Assembly (NCBI GenBank): GCA_029570205.1
Contig: JAKQSI010000050.1
Span: forward strand, 1-64,000
Direction of reading: 5' to 3'
Source: Candidatus Omnitrophota bacterium
Lineage (GTDB): Bacteria > Hinthialibacterota > Hinthialibacteria > Hinthialibacterales > JAKPRU01
Length of the DNA: 64,000 nucleotides
Both the position numbers and the translations under genes were made by a program. Shown here piece by piece: positions 17,536 through 26,791 of the stretch. Under the pieces are notes generated by a model, which saw only the letters and a list, made by a program, of their open reading frames with translations, did no database searches and was not told the DNA's origin. Within the stretch, counting starts at the first letter, position 1; every line of letters begins with the position of its first letter.

Positions 17536-18795
17536 TTATTCTGCGCCGCGTGATCGCTCGACAGGTTTGATCTCCTGATTGAACAAATGGCCCATACGGT
17601 TCTTTTTCGTCTGGATATATTTGAGGTTATGTTCCGTGCAGCCCACCTCCACAGGAACCCGTTCCACGATCTCCAGACCGTACCCCTCCAGTCCGATCAG
17701 TTTCTTCGGATTGTTCGTCAGCACGCGAAGTTTCTTGATCCCCAAGTCTGCCAGAATCTGGGAGCCGATGCCGTAGTCCCGCTGATCCTCTTTAAATCCC
17801 AATTCCAGATTGGCATCCACCGTGTCAAGTCCCTGATCCTGAAGAACATAGGCACGCAGTTTATTCCGCAATCCGATCCCGCGACCCTCTTGCGGCATAT
17901 AAAGCAGCACACCACGGCCCTCCTTTTCAATCAGGCGCAACGCATAAGCAATCTGGGCGCGGCAGTCGCATCGAAGCGACCCTAAAACATCGCCCGTCAG
18001 ACACCTGGAATGAACTCGAACCAACACCGGTTCACCTATCGTCACATCGCCTTTCACCAGCGCCAGATAGTCTTTGTCGTCCACCGCGCAGGAATACAGG
18101 TGTAGATCAAACTCGCCGAACTCCGTCGGCAAATGGGTAACCAGCTCTTTCTTGACCAGTTTTTCGGTTTTGTGGCGGTATTCGATAATACTGGGAATGG
18201 TGACTATTCCGAGACCGTGCCTCTCCGCCAACCTCTCAAGAGCGGGCATCCGAGCCATCGTTCCATCATCATCCATGATCTCACACAGCAAAGCCACGGG
18301 TGGCAGGCCGGCCAGGCGCATCAGGTCAACAGCGGCTTCGGTGTGCCCCCATCGTCGCAGAACCCCGCCGGTCGCCGCACAAAGCGGTGAAATATGCCCC
18401 GGGCGTCCCAAATCTTCCGGTTTCGTCTCCGGGTCGGCCAACGCACGGATCGTGATGGCCCGATCACTTGCGGAAATGCCGGTTGTAGTCCCTTTCAAAG
18501 CATCCACCGTAACATGAAATGCGGTCCCATGGACAGCGGTGTTCTCATAAACCATCGGGGGCAATTGAAGCCGGTCCAGGCGTTCCCGAGTCATGGAAAC
18601 ACACAGCAGGCCGCGCGCCTCCCGCGTGATGAAGTTCACCATCTCCGGTGTGGTTAGAGAAGCGGCAGCTATCATGTCGCCTTCATTCTCGCGGTTTTCA
18701 TCATCAACCACGATAAGAATCTTCCCGGATTGCAGATCCTTAATGGCTTCCGGGATGGACAGAAACGGACTGCGAATCATTGTCATTTCATTCAA
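17536..18795 (-). CDS. ribBA: Bifunctional DHBP synthase/GTP cyclohydrolase II RibBA
   Basis: 419 residues in two halves. The N-terminal DHBP synthase converts ribulose 5-phosphate to 3,4-dihydroxybutanone 4-phosphate (DDENRENEGD acidic loop, GHTEAAVDLMRLAGL). The C-terminal GTP cyclohydrolase II opens GTP (zinc ligands in RCLTGDVLGSLRCDC, MPQEGRGIGLRNKL, GIGSQILADLG). The normally well-kept HIFPLRA stretch reads HISPLCA, a small deviation near the DHBP synthase active site. With ribH it forms a two-gene operon. I looked for an FMN riboswitch upstream and did not find one. Confidence 0.96.
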   Translation of the reverse strand: MNEMTMIRSPFLSIPEAIKDLQSGKILIVVDDENRENEGDMIAAASLTTPEMVNFITREARGLLCVSMTRERLDRLQLPPMVYENTAVHGTAFHVTVDALKGTTTGISASDRAITIRALADPETKPEDLGRPGHISPLCAATGGVLRRWGHTEAAVDLMRLAGLPPVALLCEIMDDDGTMARMPALERLAERHGLGIVTIPSIIEYRHKTEKLVKKELVTHLPTEFGEFDLHLYSCAVDDKDYLALVKGDVTIGEPVLVRVHSRCLTGDVLGSLRCDCRAQIAYALRLIEKEGRGVLLYMPQEGRGIGLRNKLRAYVLQDQGLDTVDANLELGFKEDQRDYGIGSQILADLGIKKLRVLTNNPKKLIGLEGYGLEIVERVPVEVGCTEHNLKYIQTKKNRMGHLFNQEIKPVERSRGAE

Positions 18796-19118
18796 TCTGC
18801 GCCAGATTCAGGTACTCATGCTGAATATATGACATAATGCATGAGTATCTTGGATTCAGTATATCTTCAGTCGAGTCAGGTTCCTACGGAACTCATTTCC
18901 CTGCGCCGCTGCGGTCAATGGCCATTGGTACACACAGAAAACTCGATGAATGCTCGCTGAGGTGAATCATGGAGAATCGCACGAACACGATTCTTGATGA
19001 AACTGCTTTCCTCACCCCACAGATCTCCGATCTTTGGTGAGGAAAATAAAACACTCTCCCCGAATTGGGCGAGATACACAGGGGTTGAAATTACGGAACT
19101 TATCAACCCCGCATGTAC
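18796..19118. other. Upstream region of ribBA with a strong hairpin
   Basis: Holds a perfect 10-bp inverted repeat, TTTCCTCACC (19007-19016) with GGTGAGGAAA (19036-19045) and a 19-nt loop, just downstream of the DUF6807 gene. It may end that transcript, although no T-run follows on the minus strand. Around 18805-18870 there are AT-rich inverted repeats around CATGAGTA that could hold the ribBA promoter. No gene is seen. Confidence 0.5.
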
Positions 19119-20300
19119 TCAGCCTCCGGTTTTAAACTCTATGACCGGAGGGTGTATCCAATCGTGATAGGCATCTGCCACTTTGCCGGTTTCGGAGTCG
19201 CCTTCATGCACGAAAAGTCGATATCGGAAACAGAAAGCCGCTCCTTTTCGCAACAGGTAACTTCCATCCTGCTCCGCATCGCCATAATAATGCGACAGAC
19301 CGAACGGGTTGGCGGTCATGAGGCCGTAGTTACGGACATGCCAGTAAGTCGGGTGTCGGAAATTAGATGGGTGGTCAAAGATTGCCAAGCCAACCTCGGA
19401 CCCGTCCACTACCCCGCTGTAATCACACCACGGAGACCGTTTGCCCCAGGTTTCGGCCTCATTGATCCCTTTCTGGGCATTCTGGATCTTGCCGCCCCGG
19501 GTGACATCCATGGAACTGGCGACTCGAACAGAGAGAATGCCGCCCTCCTTGGTGTCTCCGAATCGGACATCGCCTTCGGTGGCCTTAAAAGTGATTTCAA
19601 AATCCATCATGCGAGCCGCCTTCGGAAGACCATAGAAAGTGATTTTGCGGGTTTCTTCGAGAACTTTTCCCCCGCCGACTTCGATCCAGTCGTTCAAAAC
19701 TGTAAACGAGCCATAAATCGGCCCTTCTTGCAGTTGCAGCAGATCGACATGCTGCTGCTTTCCATGACCTTCCAACTCGGACCAGAAGTCTCCGCCACCC
19801 ACGTCACCGTGTGCCACCCAGATTGACTTATGGTGCGGGTGATCCTGCGTTTCTCCGCTGATTTCCGCCATGGGATAGCTTCGGGTAACCGACATCCCGT
19901 GTGGACCGATCAGGGGATACAGATAGGGACGGGCGTTTTTGCGGCCGTACATGTAATTGGTGACCTGATCTCCGCCGATCATCACGCCGATCTGCGACTG
20001 TTTTTGTTGGAAAATCACCGGATGAGACAGGGGTTCGTGAGGGGGTTTGGATCGGATGGTAGTTCCCACAAGTCGATAGACACGAGTGGTGTTTGCAGGG
20101 ATGTGGTTGAGAATCATCGAAAGGGTAGTGGGTTTTCCACGGGTTCCAGGTTCCACTTGTGCCCCGAACACCCGTTCGGTTCCTTCTTCGATCAGCGCCA
20201 CACTTCCCTGGGGAAGGAACCGGCTGGGGATTTCAACTGATACGGGGCAGTGACGCCGAGGATGAGGACCGGCATGGACATGTAATTCGTTTTTTTTCAT
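19119..20300 (-). CDS. DUF6807 (PmoA-like) family protein
   Basis: A 393-residue protein with the family signature GETQDHPHHKSIWVAHGDVGGGDFW in the middle, followed by a beta-rich region (WCDYSGVVDG, AIFDHPSNFRHPTYWHVRNYGL) and DPFG-like ANPFGLSHYYGD. Members are common in carbohydrate-rich genomes of planctomycete-like and uncultured bacteria and are often called PmoA, but they are unrelated to methane monooxygenase. The function is unknown; histidine-rich motifs suggest metal or sugar binding. I start at ATG 20300 (MKKNELHVHAG); the longer frame to 20402 runs toward the dispersed repeat at 20384. Confidence 0.8.
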   Translation of the reverse strand: MKKNELHVHAGPHPRRHCPVSVEIPSRFLPQGSVALIEEGTERVFGAQVEPGTRGKPTTLSMILNHIPANTTRVYRLVGTTIRSKPPHEPLSHPVIFQQKQSQIGVMIGGDQVTNYMYGRKNARPYLYPLIGPHGMSVTRSYPMAEISGETQDHPHHKSIWVAHGDVGGGDFWSELEGHGKQQHVDLLQLQEGPIYGSFTVLNDWIEVGGGKVLEETRKITFYGLPKAARMMDFEITFKATEGDVRFGDTKEGGILSVRVASSMDVTRGGKIQNAQKGINEAETWGKRSPWCDYSGVVDGSEVGLAIFDHPSNFRHPTYWHVRNYGLMTANPFGLSHYYGDAEQDGSYLLRKGAAFCFRYRLFVHEGDSETGKVADAYHDWIHPPVIEFKTGG

Positions 20301-20383
20301 GGGAGTTATCGACGCTCCAAACCGTTCAAGATTGCGGCTGGGTTCGACCCGCCGTGAAAACTCGTATCCTGTGACTGAATTAC

Positions 20384-20492
20384 CTTTACAGAATCGCGTC
20401 ATCGCGAGGAGCGAAGCGACGTGGCGATCTCAAGTCTTTACGTGCCAACAACGAGATTGCCACGCTTGGCTCGCAATGACGGTATTGTAAAG
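20384..20492. repeat. MITE/REP-like inverted repeat element
   Basis: Outer arms CTTTACA (20384-20390) and TGTAAAG (20486-20492) enclose imperfect inner arms: CGTCATCGCGAGGAGCGAAG (20397-20416) continuing to GTGGCGATCTC, and GAGATTGCCACGCTTGGCTC (20453-20472) continuing to GCAATGACG. Elements of this kind (GAGGAGCGAAGCGACGTGGC type) are widespread dispersed repeats in bacteria. It lies between the DUF6807 gene and proC and encodes no protein. Confidence 0.75.
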
Positions 20493-20581
20493 ACTATTCG
20501 GTTCAACAACACTTGTATGTTCATGCAGTCGGTTTCTTGCATTGTATTTTCGGCTACCGACCGCTTTTGCCGACGATAGGC

Positions 20582-21391
20582 TTATTTCCGGCCCAGCTCC
20601 TTCGAGCGCTCCGTTGCGGCGCGGATGGTCTCCCGGATGATTCCTTCCAGGTCCGCTTGCTCTAATACTTTCAGACCCGCCTCGGTGGTTCCGCCGGGGG
20701 TGGCCACCTTCTTAACCAGTTCGGCGGGGTGATCGCCGCTCTGTTCCAGGAACCGGGCTGTGCCCAGCATGGTTTGAACCACTAATTGTCGCGCGACCGG
20801 CTCCGGCAGTTGAACCGCCTTTGCCGCCTCGATCAAATAAGATGCCAGCTGGAACAGGAATCCCGGTCCGCTGCCGGATACGGCAGTGACCGCATTTTGA
20901 AGTTCCTCCTCAACCTCCACAACCGACCCCACCGCAGAGAGGATTTCGTTCACAATCACGCGTTGGTTGCAGTCTACGTCCTCTCCGAAAGTCACTGCGC
21001 TGATCCCCGCGCCTGCCTGGGCCGGTAGATTCGGCATAACCCGCACCATCCGGGCTGCCCCTCCTAATGCCCGACTCAATTTCGCCCGGCTCTGTCCGGC
21101 GAGGATCGAGACAACCAAGTGATCTTTTGTCAGTCGATCCCGGAGGCGATTCCCGACCTCTGTCAGGTGTATTGGCTTGACAGCCAGAAGCAGAATCTTT
21201 GCGAATCCCGGAGCATCCTCCAGCGATTCGCTCACCTCAACCCCGTAAGTCTCCCGAAGGTGTTCCCGGCGATTTGCATCGATTTCACAAACCAGAACAT
21301 CGCCGGGAGGAACAATTTTGTTCTTGACAAGGCCACCGACCAGGGCCGATCCCATGTTACCGCCGCCGATGACTGCGATTCTTTCATCCAT
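20582..21391 (-). CDS. proC: Pyrroline-5-carboxylate reductase ProC
   Basis: A 269-residue NAD(P)H-dependent enzyme for the last step of proline synthesis. The Rossmann loop AVIGGGNMGSALVGGL is followed by LLAVKPIHL, MVRVMPNLPAQAGAG and the substrate-binding C-terminal domain with AVSGSGPGFLFQL and TPGGTTEAGLKVLE. ATG 21391 (MDERIAV) is preferred over 21415 because it has AAGGA upstream and leaves 13 bp after the carB stop. It is the last gene of a carB1-carB2-proC run. Confidence 0.95.
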   Translation of the reverse strand: MDERIAVIGGGNMGSALVGGLVKNKIVPPGDVLVCEIDANRREHLRETYGVEVSESLEDAPGFAKILLLAVKPIHLTEVGNRLRDRLTKDHLVVSILAGQSRAKLSRALGGAARMVRVMPNLPAQAGAGISAVTFGEDVDCNQRVIVNEILSAVGSVVEVEEELQNAVTAVSGSGPGFLFQLASYLIEAAKAVQLPEPVARQLVVQTMLGTARFLEQSGDHPAELVKKVATPGGTTEAGLKVLEQADLEGIIRETIRAATERSKELGRK

Positions 21392-21404
21392 TGATGCATC
21401 CTTC

Positions 21405-23258
21405 TTATCCCGCATTACCTGCTGGGGATGGTTTGTAATAGTCCTGAATTGCCTTGACGGTTAATGCGCCTTCCATGCAGGAGCGGATCCCATGGACAGC
21501 CGCCTCTGCTGCTGCGACGGTGGTGATATAGGGGATGTTGGATTCGACGGCGCACCGGCGCAGCGCTTTCTCATCGTAAGCCGAATCGGCATCCGAAGGC
21601 GTGTTAATCACCAGTCCGACACGGCCTTCCTTCATCAGGTCGACCAGATTGGGCCGTCCCTCGTGAACCTTGAATGTATGGGAGCACGGGATTTTGTTCT
21701 TACGGAGAAACGCTGCCGTGCCTGTGGTGGCCACGATCTCAAAGCCCATCTCGTGCAGTGCGCGGGAAACCGGAGCGATGCTCTGTTTGTGACGGTCCTG
21801 GACGCTCACAATGATCTGGATTTTTCGGTCCGTATGGCTGGGGATGGGCAGGGTCATGCCTGCCCCCATTTCCGCTTTGGCGTACGCCGGGCCGAATGCG
21901 GAGTCGATCCCCATCACTTCCCCTGTGGAGCGCATTTCCGGTCCCAGGAGAGGATCGACGTTGGGGAATTTCACAAAAGGTAGAACCGCTTCTTTAACCG
22001 CGAAATGCTTGATCTGAAAGCGTTCGCCCAATTTGAATTCCGCCAACGGTCTGCCGACCATAACCAGAGCGGCGATCTTCGCCAGCGGAATCCCGGTTGC
22101 CTTGCTGACATAGGGAACCGTGCGGGAGGCCCGCGGATTCACCTCCAGCACGAAGACCTCTTCTTTGCCGCCGTGGCGTGAAACCGCAAATTGGATGTTA
22201 ATCAGACCTTTCACCTGCAATCGGAGCGTCAGCTGAACTGTCTGGCGACAGATCTCGTCCACGGTCTCTTTCTTCAACGTTCGCGGAGGAATGATGCAGG
22301 CGCTGTCGCCCGAATGGATCCCTGCAAACTCGATATGCTCCATGACTCCGCCGATATAGACATCCTTCCCGTCGGACACCGCGTCAACGTCCAGTTCGAT
22401 GGCGTTTTCAAGATACTTATCAATCAGGATCGGGCGGTCAGGGGAAGCATCCACGGCCTGAGCGATGTAGGACTCAAGCGTATCGGGACCGTACACGATC
22501 ACCATGGCTCGTCCGCCGAGGACAAAAGAGGGCCGCACGAGAACGGGGTAAGTCAGTCGTTCCGCGATTTCACGGGCCTCCTCGTAAGAAGTGGCGGTTC
22601 CGTTCGGCGGCTGTTTGATCCCGAGATCGTTAATCAGGGCGGAGAATCGTCGTCGATCTTCGGCGATGTCGATACTGTCCGGGCTGGTTCCAAGGATGCG
22701 AACGCCTGCCTCCTCAAGCGAGATGGCCAGTTTCAGCGGTGTCTGACCGCCGAACTGGACGATCACACCCATGGGCTTCTCGGCGTGAATGATATGGAGG
22801 ACATCCTCGAGCGTAAGCGGCTCGAAATAGAGCCGATCCGCCGTATCGTAATCCGTGGAGACCGTTTCGGGATTGGAATTGACCATGATGGTCTCATACC
22901 CTGCCTCCCGAAGCGCGAACACCGCGTGGCAGCAGCAATAGTCAAATTCGATCCCCTGGCCGATTCGGTTCGGGCCGCCGCCAAGGATCACGATCTTATC
23001 GCGCTCGCAGGGCCGAATTTCGCTTTCCTGTTCGTAAGTTGAGTAGTGATAAGGGGTATAGGCCTCGAATTCGGCGGCGCAGGTGTCCACCGTTTTGTAG
23101 ACAGGCAGAATTCCCCAGGATTCACGCAGGGCACGAACGTCCGATTCGCTCACTCCCCACATCACGGCAAGTTGACGGTCGGAGAACCCCATCTCCTTCG
23201 CCTCCCGAAGCAAGAGACTCTGTTCTGTCTCCTTATGGAAGTCCGTAATGACACTCAT
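21405..23258 (-). CDS. carB2: Carbamoyl-phosphate synthase large subunit, C-terminal half
   Basis: 617 residues corresponding to the second half of CarB. It begins in the oligomerisation domain (AKEMGFSDRQLAVMWGVSES), then the second ATP-grasp unit (ILGGGPNRIGQGIEFDYCC, VQFGGQTPLKLA, VLEVNPRASRTVPYVSKATG), and ends with the MGS-like allosteric domain (GFEIVATTGTAAFLRKN, VGLVINTPSDADSAYDEKALRRCAVE). It has its own start (GGAG, then ATG 23258), 28 bp after the first half and in another frame. No carA is in the window. Confidence 0.93.
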   Translation of the reverse strand: MSVITDFHKETEQSLLLREAKEMGFSDRQLAVMWGVSESDVRALRESWGILPVYKTVDTCAAEFEAYTPYHYSTYEQESEIRPCERDKIVILGGGPNRIGQGIEFDYCCCHAVFALREAGYETIMVNSNPETVSTDYDTADRLYFEPLTLEDVLHIIHAEKPMGVIVQFGGQTPLKLAISLEEAGVRILGTSPDSIDIAEDRRRFSALINDLGIKQPPNGTATSYEEAREIAERLTYPVLVRPSFVLGGRAMVIVYGPDTLESYIAQAVDASPDRPILIDKYLENAIELDVDAVSDGKDVYIGGVMEHIEFAGIHSGDSACIIPPRTLKKETVDEICRQTVQLTLRLQVKGLINIQFAVSRHGGKEEVFVLEVNPRASRTVPYVSKATGIPLAKIAALVMVGRPLAEFKLGERFQIKHFAVKEAVLPFVKFPNVDPLLGPEMRSTGEVMGIDSAFGPAYAKAEMGAGMTLPIPSHTDRKIQIIVSVQDRHKQSIAPVSRALHEMGFEIVATTGTAAFLRKNKIPCSHTFKVHEGRPNLVDLMKEGRVGLVINTPSDADSAYDEKALRRCAVESNIPYITTVAAAEAAVHGIRSCMEGALTVKAIQDYYKPSPAGNAG

Positions 23259-23286
23259 CTCCGTCTCTGTCTACTGACTTTGCCGC

Positions 23287-24801
23287 TCAGTGTAAAACCT
23301 TGCCCAGACCTGCAATCTCGGATCGAAAGGCATCGGCCTGCCCGATCAATGTGTTTTCCATATCCACAATCTGGCGGATGTTGTCGAGGAACCAGGGGTC
23401 GATTCTCGTCAGGTTATAGATCTCTTCCGTAGTGAATCCAAATTGATAAGCGTAACGGATATAGAATACCCGTTTGGAATTGGGCTTGCGCAACAAGGTT
23501 GTGATCTCCCGTCGAACGCCCTCCGGGTCCGTTGATGGCGGCAGGGGGAAAGTGAAACGGTCTTTTCCGTCCCGTCCAAGGCCGTATCGGTCGATTTCCA
23601 GGGATCGAAGACCCTTCTGGAGAGCTTCCTTAAAGGTCCGCCCGATGGACATAGCCTCACCGACGGATTTCATTTGAGTGCCGAGGATGTCTTCCGATCC
23701 GGGGAATTTTTCGAAGGTCCACCGGGGGATTTTGACGACACAATAGTCTATCGTGGGTTCAAACGAGGACGGGGTTTCCCTGGTGATGTCGTTGCGGATT
23801 TCGTCCAGGGTATATCCGACAGCGAGTTTGGCGGCAATTTTGGCGATGGGGAATCCGGTGGCCTTGGAGGCGAGGGCGGAGCTTCGGGAGACACGGGGAT
23901 TCATCTCGATCACCACCATTTCGCCGTTGTCCGGGTTGATTGCGAATTGGATATTGGAGCCGCCGGTTTCGACACCGATTTCCCGGATGATCGCGATGGA
24001 GGCATCGCGCATGAGTTGATATTCTTTATCGCTGAGGGTTTGTGCCGGGGCGACGGTGATGCTGTCGCCGGTATGGACACCCATCGGGTCGAAGTTCTCG
24101 ATGGAGCAGATAATCACGACGTTATCCGCCAGGTCCCGCATCACCTCAAGTTCGAACTCCTTCCAGCCCAGAACGGACTGTTCGATCAGGACGCGGTGTA
24201 CCGGGCTGGCCTGCAAACCCCATTGGACCACACTGCGAAACTCCTCGGAGTTGTAAGCCGTGCCCGCTCCCGTGCCGCCCAAGGTGAACGACGGGCGGAT
24301 GATTGCCGGGAATCCGACTTCCGGGACCAGACGCTCCGCCTCTTCCAGGCTGGCGGCATAGCCGCTGCGGGGTACGACCAGGCCGATCTTCTCCATGGCC
24401 GCCTTGAACTCGTCGCGGTCTTCCGCCTTGCGGATGGCATGCAGCTTGGCTCCGATCAGCTCCACCCCGAAATCGTCCAGAATCCCTTCCTCCGCGAGTC
24501 GCACCGCCGTGTTGAGCGCAGTTTGGCCGCCCAGCGTGGGCAGAAGGCAATCCGGATGCTCTTTCTCGATGATTTTTGCAACGCTTTCCGGCAGGATAGG
24601 TTCGATATAGGTTCGGTTACCCAGCTCCGGGTCGGTCATGATGGTTGCGGGATTGCTGTTGACCAGGACTACCTCGAAACCTTCTTCTCGAAGGGCCTTG
24701 CATCCTTGGGTCCCTGAATAATCGAATTCGCAGGCCTGACCGATAATGATCGGGCCGGAACCGATAATCAGAATCTTGTGGATATCCGTTCGACGTGGCA
24801 T
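23287..24801 (-). CDS. carB1: Carbamoyl-phosphate synthase large subunit, N-terminal half
   Basis: 504 residues carrying the first ATP-grasp unit of CarB, which forms carboxyphosphate and carbamate: [35 protein letters not shown], and [21 protein letters not shown]. It ends inside the oligomerisation domain after [19 protein letters not shown] and a short extension. The second half is a separate gene just downstream. Both halves look intact, and about 40 extra residues separate the conserved blocks, so this is gene fission rather than a simple frameshift. Split carB genes are known in some archaea and Aquifex. Confidence 0.93.
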   Translation of the reverse strand: MPRRTDIHKILIIGSGPIIIGQACEFDYSGTQGCKALREEGFEVVLVNSNPATIMTDPELGNRTYIEPILPESVAKIIEKEHPDCLLPTLGGQTALNTAVRLAEEGILDDFGVELIGAKLHAIRKAEDRDEFKAAMEKIGLVVPRSGYAASLEEAERLVPEVGFPAIIRPSFTLGGTGAGTAYNSEEFRSVVQWGLQASPVHRVLIEQSVLGWKEFELEVMRDLADNVVIICSIENFDPMGVHTGDSITVAPAQTLSDKEYQLMRDASIAIIREIGVETGGSNIQFAINPDNGEMVVIEMNPRVSRSSALASKATGFPIAKIAAKLAVGYTLDEIRNDITRETPSSFEPTIDYCVVKIPRWTFEKFPGSEDILGTQMKSVGEAMSIGRTFKEALQKGLRSLEIDRYGLGRDGKDRFTFPLPPSTDPEGVRREITTLLRKPNSKRVFYIRYAYQFGFTTEEIYNLTRIDPWFLDNIRQIVDMENTLIGQADAFRSEIAGLGKVLH

Positions 24802-25004
24802 TCTGCCTTTTTGGCGCAGATTCGTGCATTCTGCAACAGTCAGTCATGTTAAAAGCTGTATAATCTTACGTCAAAACGCTTTTCTCGCCAAGCGGCGGTA
24901 GGTATCTTGAAAATAACCGGTTGATAAATAAGGGGTTAGAAAAACAGGGCAATCGGGATATCAATAGTTTTTTACCGGATTCGAGCGCGAGCAGGCCGAG
25001 CATC

Positions 25005-25520
25005 TCAAAGAAGGATAGGAGTTGCAAGGATCGTATCGCCCAGTTCCAGCAGAAGGCAACTTTGAGTTCCATCCTGATTTGCCGCAACACTGCCCGGATT
25101 CACCAGGAATATCTTGTTCACCCATTCGGTGCGTGGTTCATGGGAGTGCCCGTAGATCAGGATGTCCACATTCCCCAGACGGGCAAGGACACGTTGTTCC
25201 AGTCCCGCGCAAGGTCCCCAGCCATGGGTCAGCCCGATTCTCCGGCCTGCTACTTCGAATTCCGTCACGGCGGGAAGCAGGGAACAGAGATGCTCATCAT
25301 CCATATTCCCGCGCACGGCTCTCATTTCCTTCAAGCCGTCCAACTGCTCAAACACCGAGTGAGAAGTAAAATCGCCGGTGTGGATAATCAAATCCACTCC
25401 CTGAATGACTTCCAGGAGACGACGGGGCAGGCGGCTTGCACGTTCAGGAACGTGCGTATCGCCCAGAACACAGATCCGAATGGTCTTTTGGGATTTGTCG
25501 CCCTTCAGTTCATCAGCCAC
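25005..25520 (-). CDS. YfcE/MJ0936-type metallophosphoesterase
   Basis: A 171-residue calcineurin-like phosphodiesterase with the full metal-site set: GDTHVPERA, HTGDFTS, RGNMDDE, LTHGWGP and YGHSHEP, then LVNPGSV. Homologues hydrolyse small phosphodiesters, and the true substrate is usually unclear. The start is GTG 25520 with GGGAA 8 nt upstream. It follows the hypothetical gene at 25536-26027 by 15 bp on the same strand. Confidence 0.9.
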   Translation of the reverse strand: MADELKGDKSQKTIRICVLGDTHVPERASRLPRRLLEVIQGVDLIIHTGDFTSHSVFEQLDGLKEMRAVRGNMDDEHLCSLLPAVTEFEVAGRRIGLTHGWGPCAGLEQRVLARLGNVDILIYGHSHEPRTEWVNKIFLVNPGSVAANQDGTQSCLLLELGDTILATPILL

Positions 25521-25535
25521 AGAGTAATTTCCCTT

Positions 25536-26027
25536 TCAAGGAACTTGAATCTCCGGAAACTTGACGATACACCGATAGCCCATCGCCTGAGCCGCCTCAG
25601 TCTGCGGAATGCCGTGGGCGGCGCAATCCCACACGAACGGGCCGTCGATTAAGACCGCCGTATTCCCGTTTCGATTCTTCACCCGGACCACGAGTCGGCC
25701 CGTGTATGTGCTGCATCCCGATTCGACATCAAGAAGCGACACACTGTCAATGCTCCACCCGCCTTCCACTGGATTGGCTGTGTGCTTCTCCAGGGATTCC
25801 ATAAGGCAGGCGAGGATGCGGTATACCTTGCTCATCGGGCCGGATGCCTCGATGACCCCAATGCCGACTTGTTTGAAGTGATTCTCCGCCTGCTCCCAAT
25901 TCGAAACCCTGTCCAATCCTTCCTGCAGGATTTGCAGGTCTTTTCTCAAGGATGTGGATAGGGTTCCGGCGGCGTTCAGGCGGTCCAGCCCGGCCCGGAA
26001 TGCATCGGCGGTGATTTTTTCGACCAT
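25536..26027 (-). CDS. Hypothetical protein, 163 aa
   Basis: I do not recognise this protein. The N-terminal half is helical (EKITADAFRAGLDRLNAAG, LRKDLQILQEGLDRV). The C-terminal half has alternating hydrophobic residues and two or three cysteines (LLDVESGCSTYTGRLVVRVK, FVWDCAAHG), suggesting a small beta domain. No signal peptide or membrane span is seen, so it is probably cytosolic. The ribosome-binding site is strong (GAGGAG, 8 nt). It is paired with the downstream phosphoesterase. Confidence 0.75.
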   Translation of the reverse strand: MVEKITADAFRAGLDRLNAAGTLSTSLRKDLQILQEGLDRVSNWEQAENHFKQVGIGVIEASGPMSKVYRILACLMESLEKHTANPVEGGWSIDSVSLLDVESGCSTYTGRLVVRVKNRNGNTAVLIDGPFVWDCAAHGIPQTEAAQAMGYRCIVKFPEIQVP

Positions 26028-26140
26028 GGCAAATCTCCTCTTGATATTTTTCAGTATAAGTGAAATTTCCTACTTGCCAAGCGCGCAAGAAATCCTATCA
26101 TTATACAGGGCTGTCATCCCTGGCGATCAGGAGCGATTCC

Positions 26141-26677
26141 ATGGAGACCAAAATCGGTTCCGCCACATTGGAGTTGGTGCAAGGAGATATCACCGAACAG
26201 ACCACAGACGCCATTGTGAATGCGGCGAACAACGGGCTGACAGGCGGCGGCGGTGTGGATGGGGCGATTCATCGGGCCGGTGGTCCCGTCATTCTCGAAG
26301 AGTGCAAGAAGCTGCACGGGTGTGCGACCGGGGATGCGAAAATCACAACCGGCGGGAATCTCAAGGCGCGTCATGTCATTCACACGGTCGGGCCTGTCTT
26401 TCACGGTGGGGATCGCGGCGAGCCGGAGGCTCTGGCCCGCTGCTATCGCCGGAGTCTGGAAGTTGCGCGGGAGAACGGGATCAGGACGATAGCGTTCCCC
26501 TCAATCAGCACGGGGGTGTACGGTTATCCGGTCGGCCAGGCGGCACGGATCGCGCTGAATACGGTTAGAGGGGAACTGGCACAGCATGGCGAAATTGATC
26601 TGGTGCGCTTCGTCCTCTTCGACCGCCATACGTTCGATATCTACGCCAGTACGCTGCAGGAGTTTGACGGGGTGTGA
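26141..26677 (+). CDS. Macro-domain protein (O-acetyl-ADP-ribose deacetylase type)
   Basis: A 178-residue single macro domain. Key motifs are LVQGDITEQTTDAIVNAANN, the glycine-rich GLTGGGGVDGAIHRAGG loop that binds the ADP-ribose diphosphate, and FPSISTGVYGYPV near the second ribose. This is the MacroD/YmdB pattern, associated with removing acetyl from O-acetyl-ADP-ribose or ADP-ribose from acidic residues. ATG 26141 has AGGAG 8 nt upstream; the longer frame from 26060 adds an unrelated 27 residues. No sirtuin or DarT-like partner is adjacent. Confidence 0.92.
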   Translation: METKIGSATLELVQGDITEQTTDAIVNAANNGLTGGGGVDGAIHRAGGPVILEECKKLHGCATGDAKITTGGNLKARHVIHTVGPVFHGGDRGEPEALARCYRRSLEVARENGIRTIAFPSISTGVYGYPVGQAARIALNTVRGELAQHGEIDLVRFVLFDRHTFDIYASTLQEFDGV

Positions 26678-26791
26678 GAGGAGTCGTTCTATCAGCTCGA
26701 TCGCAGTGGGTATTTTACACCCAAGTCGGCGGAATCAACTATGTAGAGCGCATCTGTGATACCACTCCTTAGGAAGGTATAACCAGACAAC

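Noticed and set aside
18796-19118. FMN riboswitch upstream of ribBA
   Set aside because: The conserved RFN motifs are not visible; only simple inverted repeats are present.
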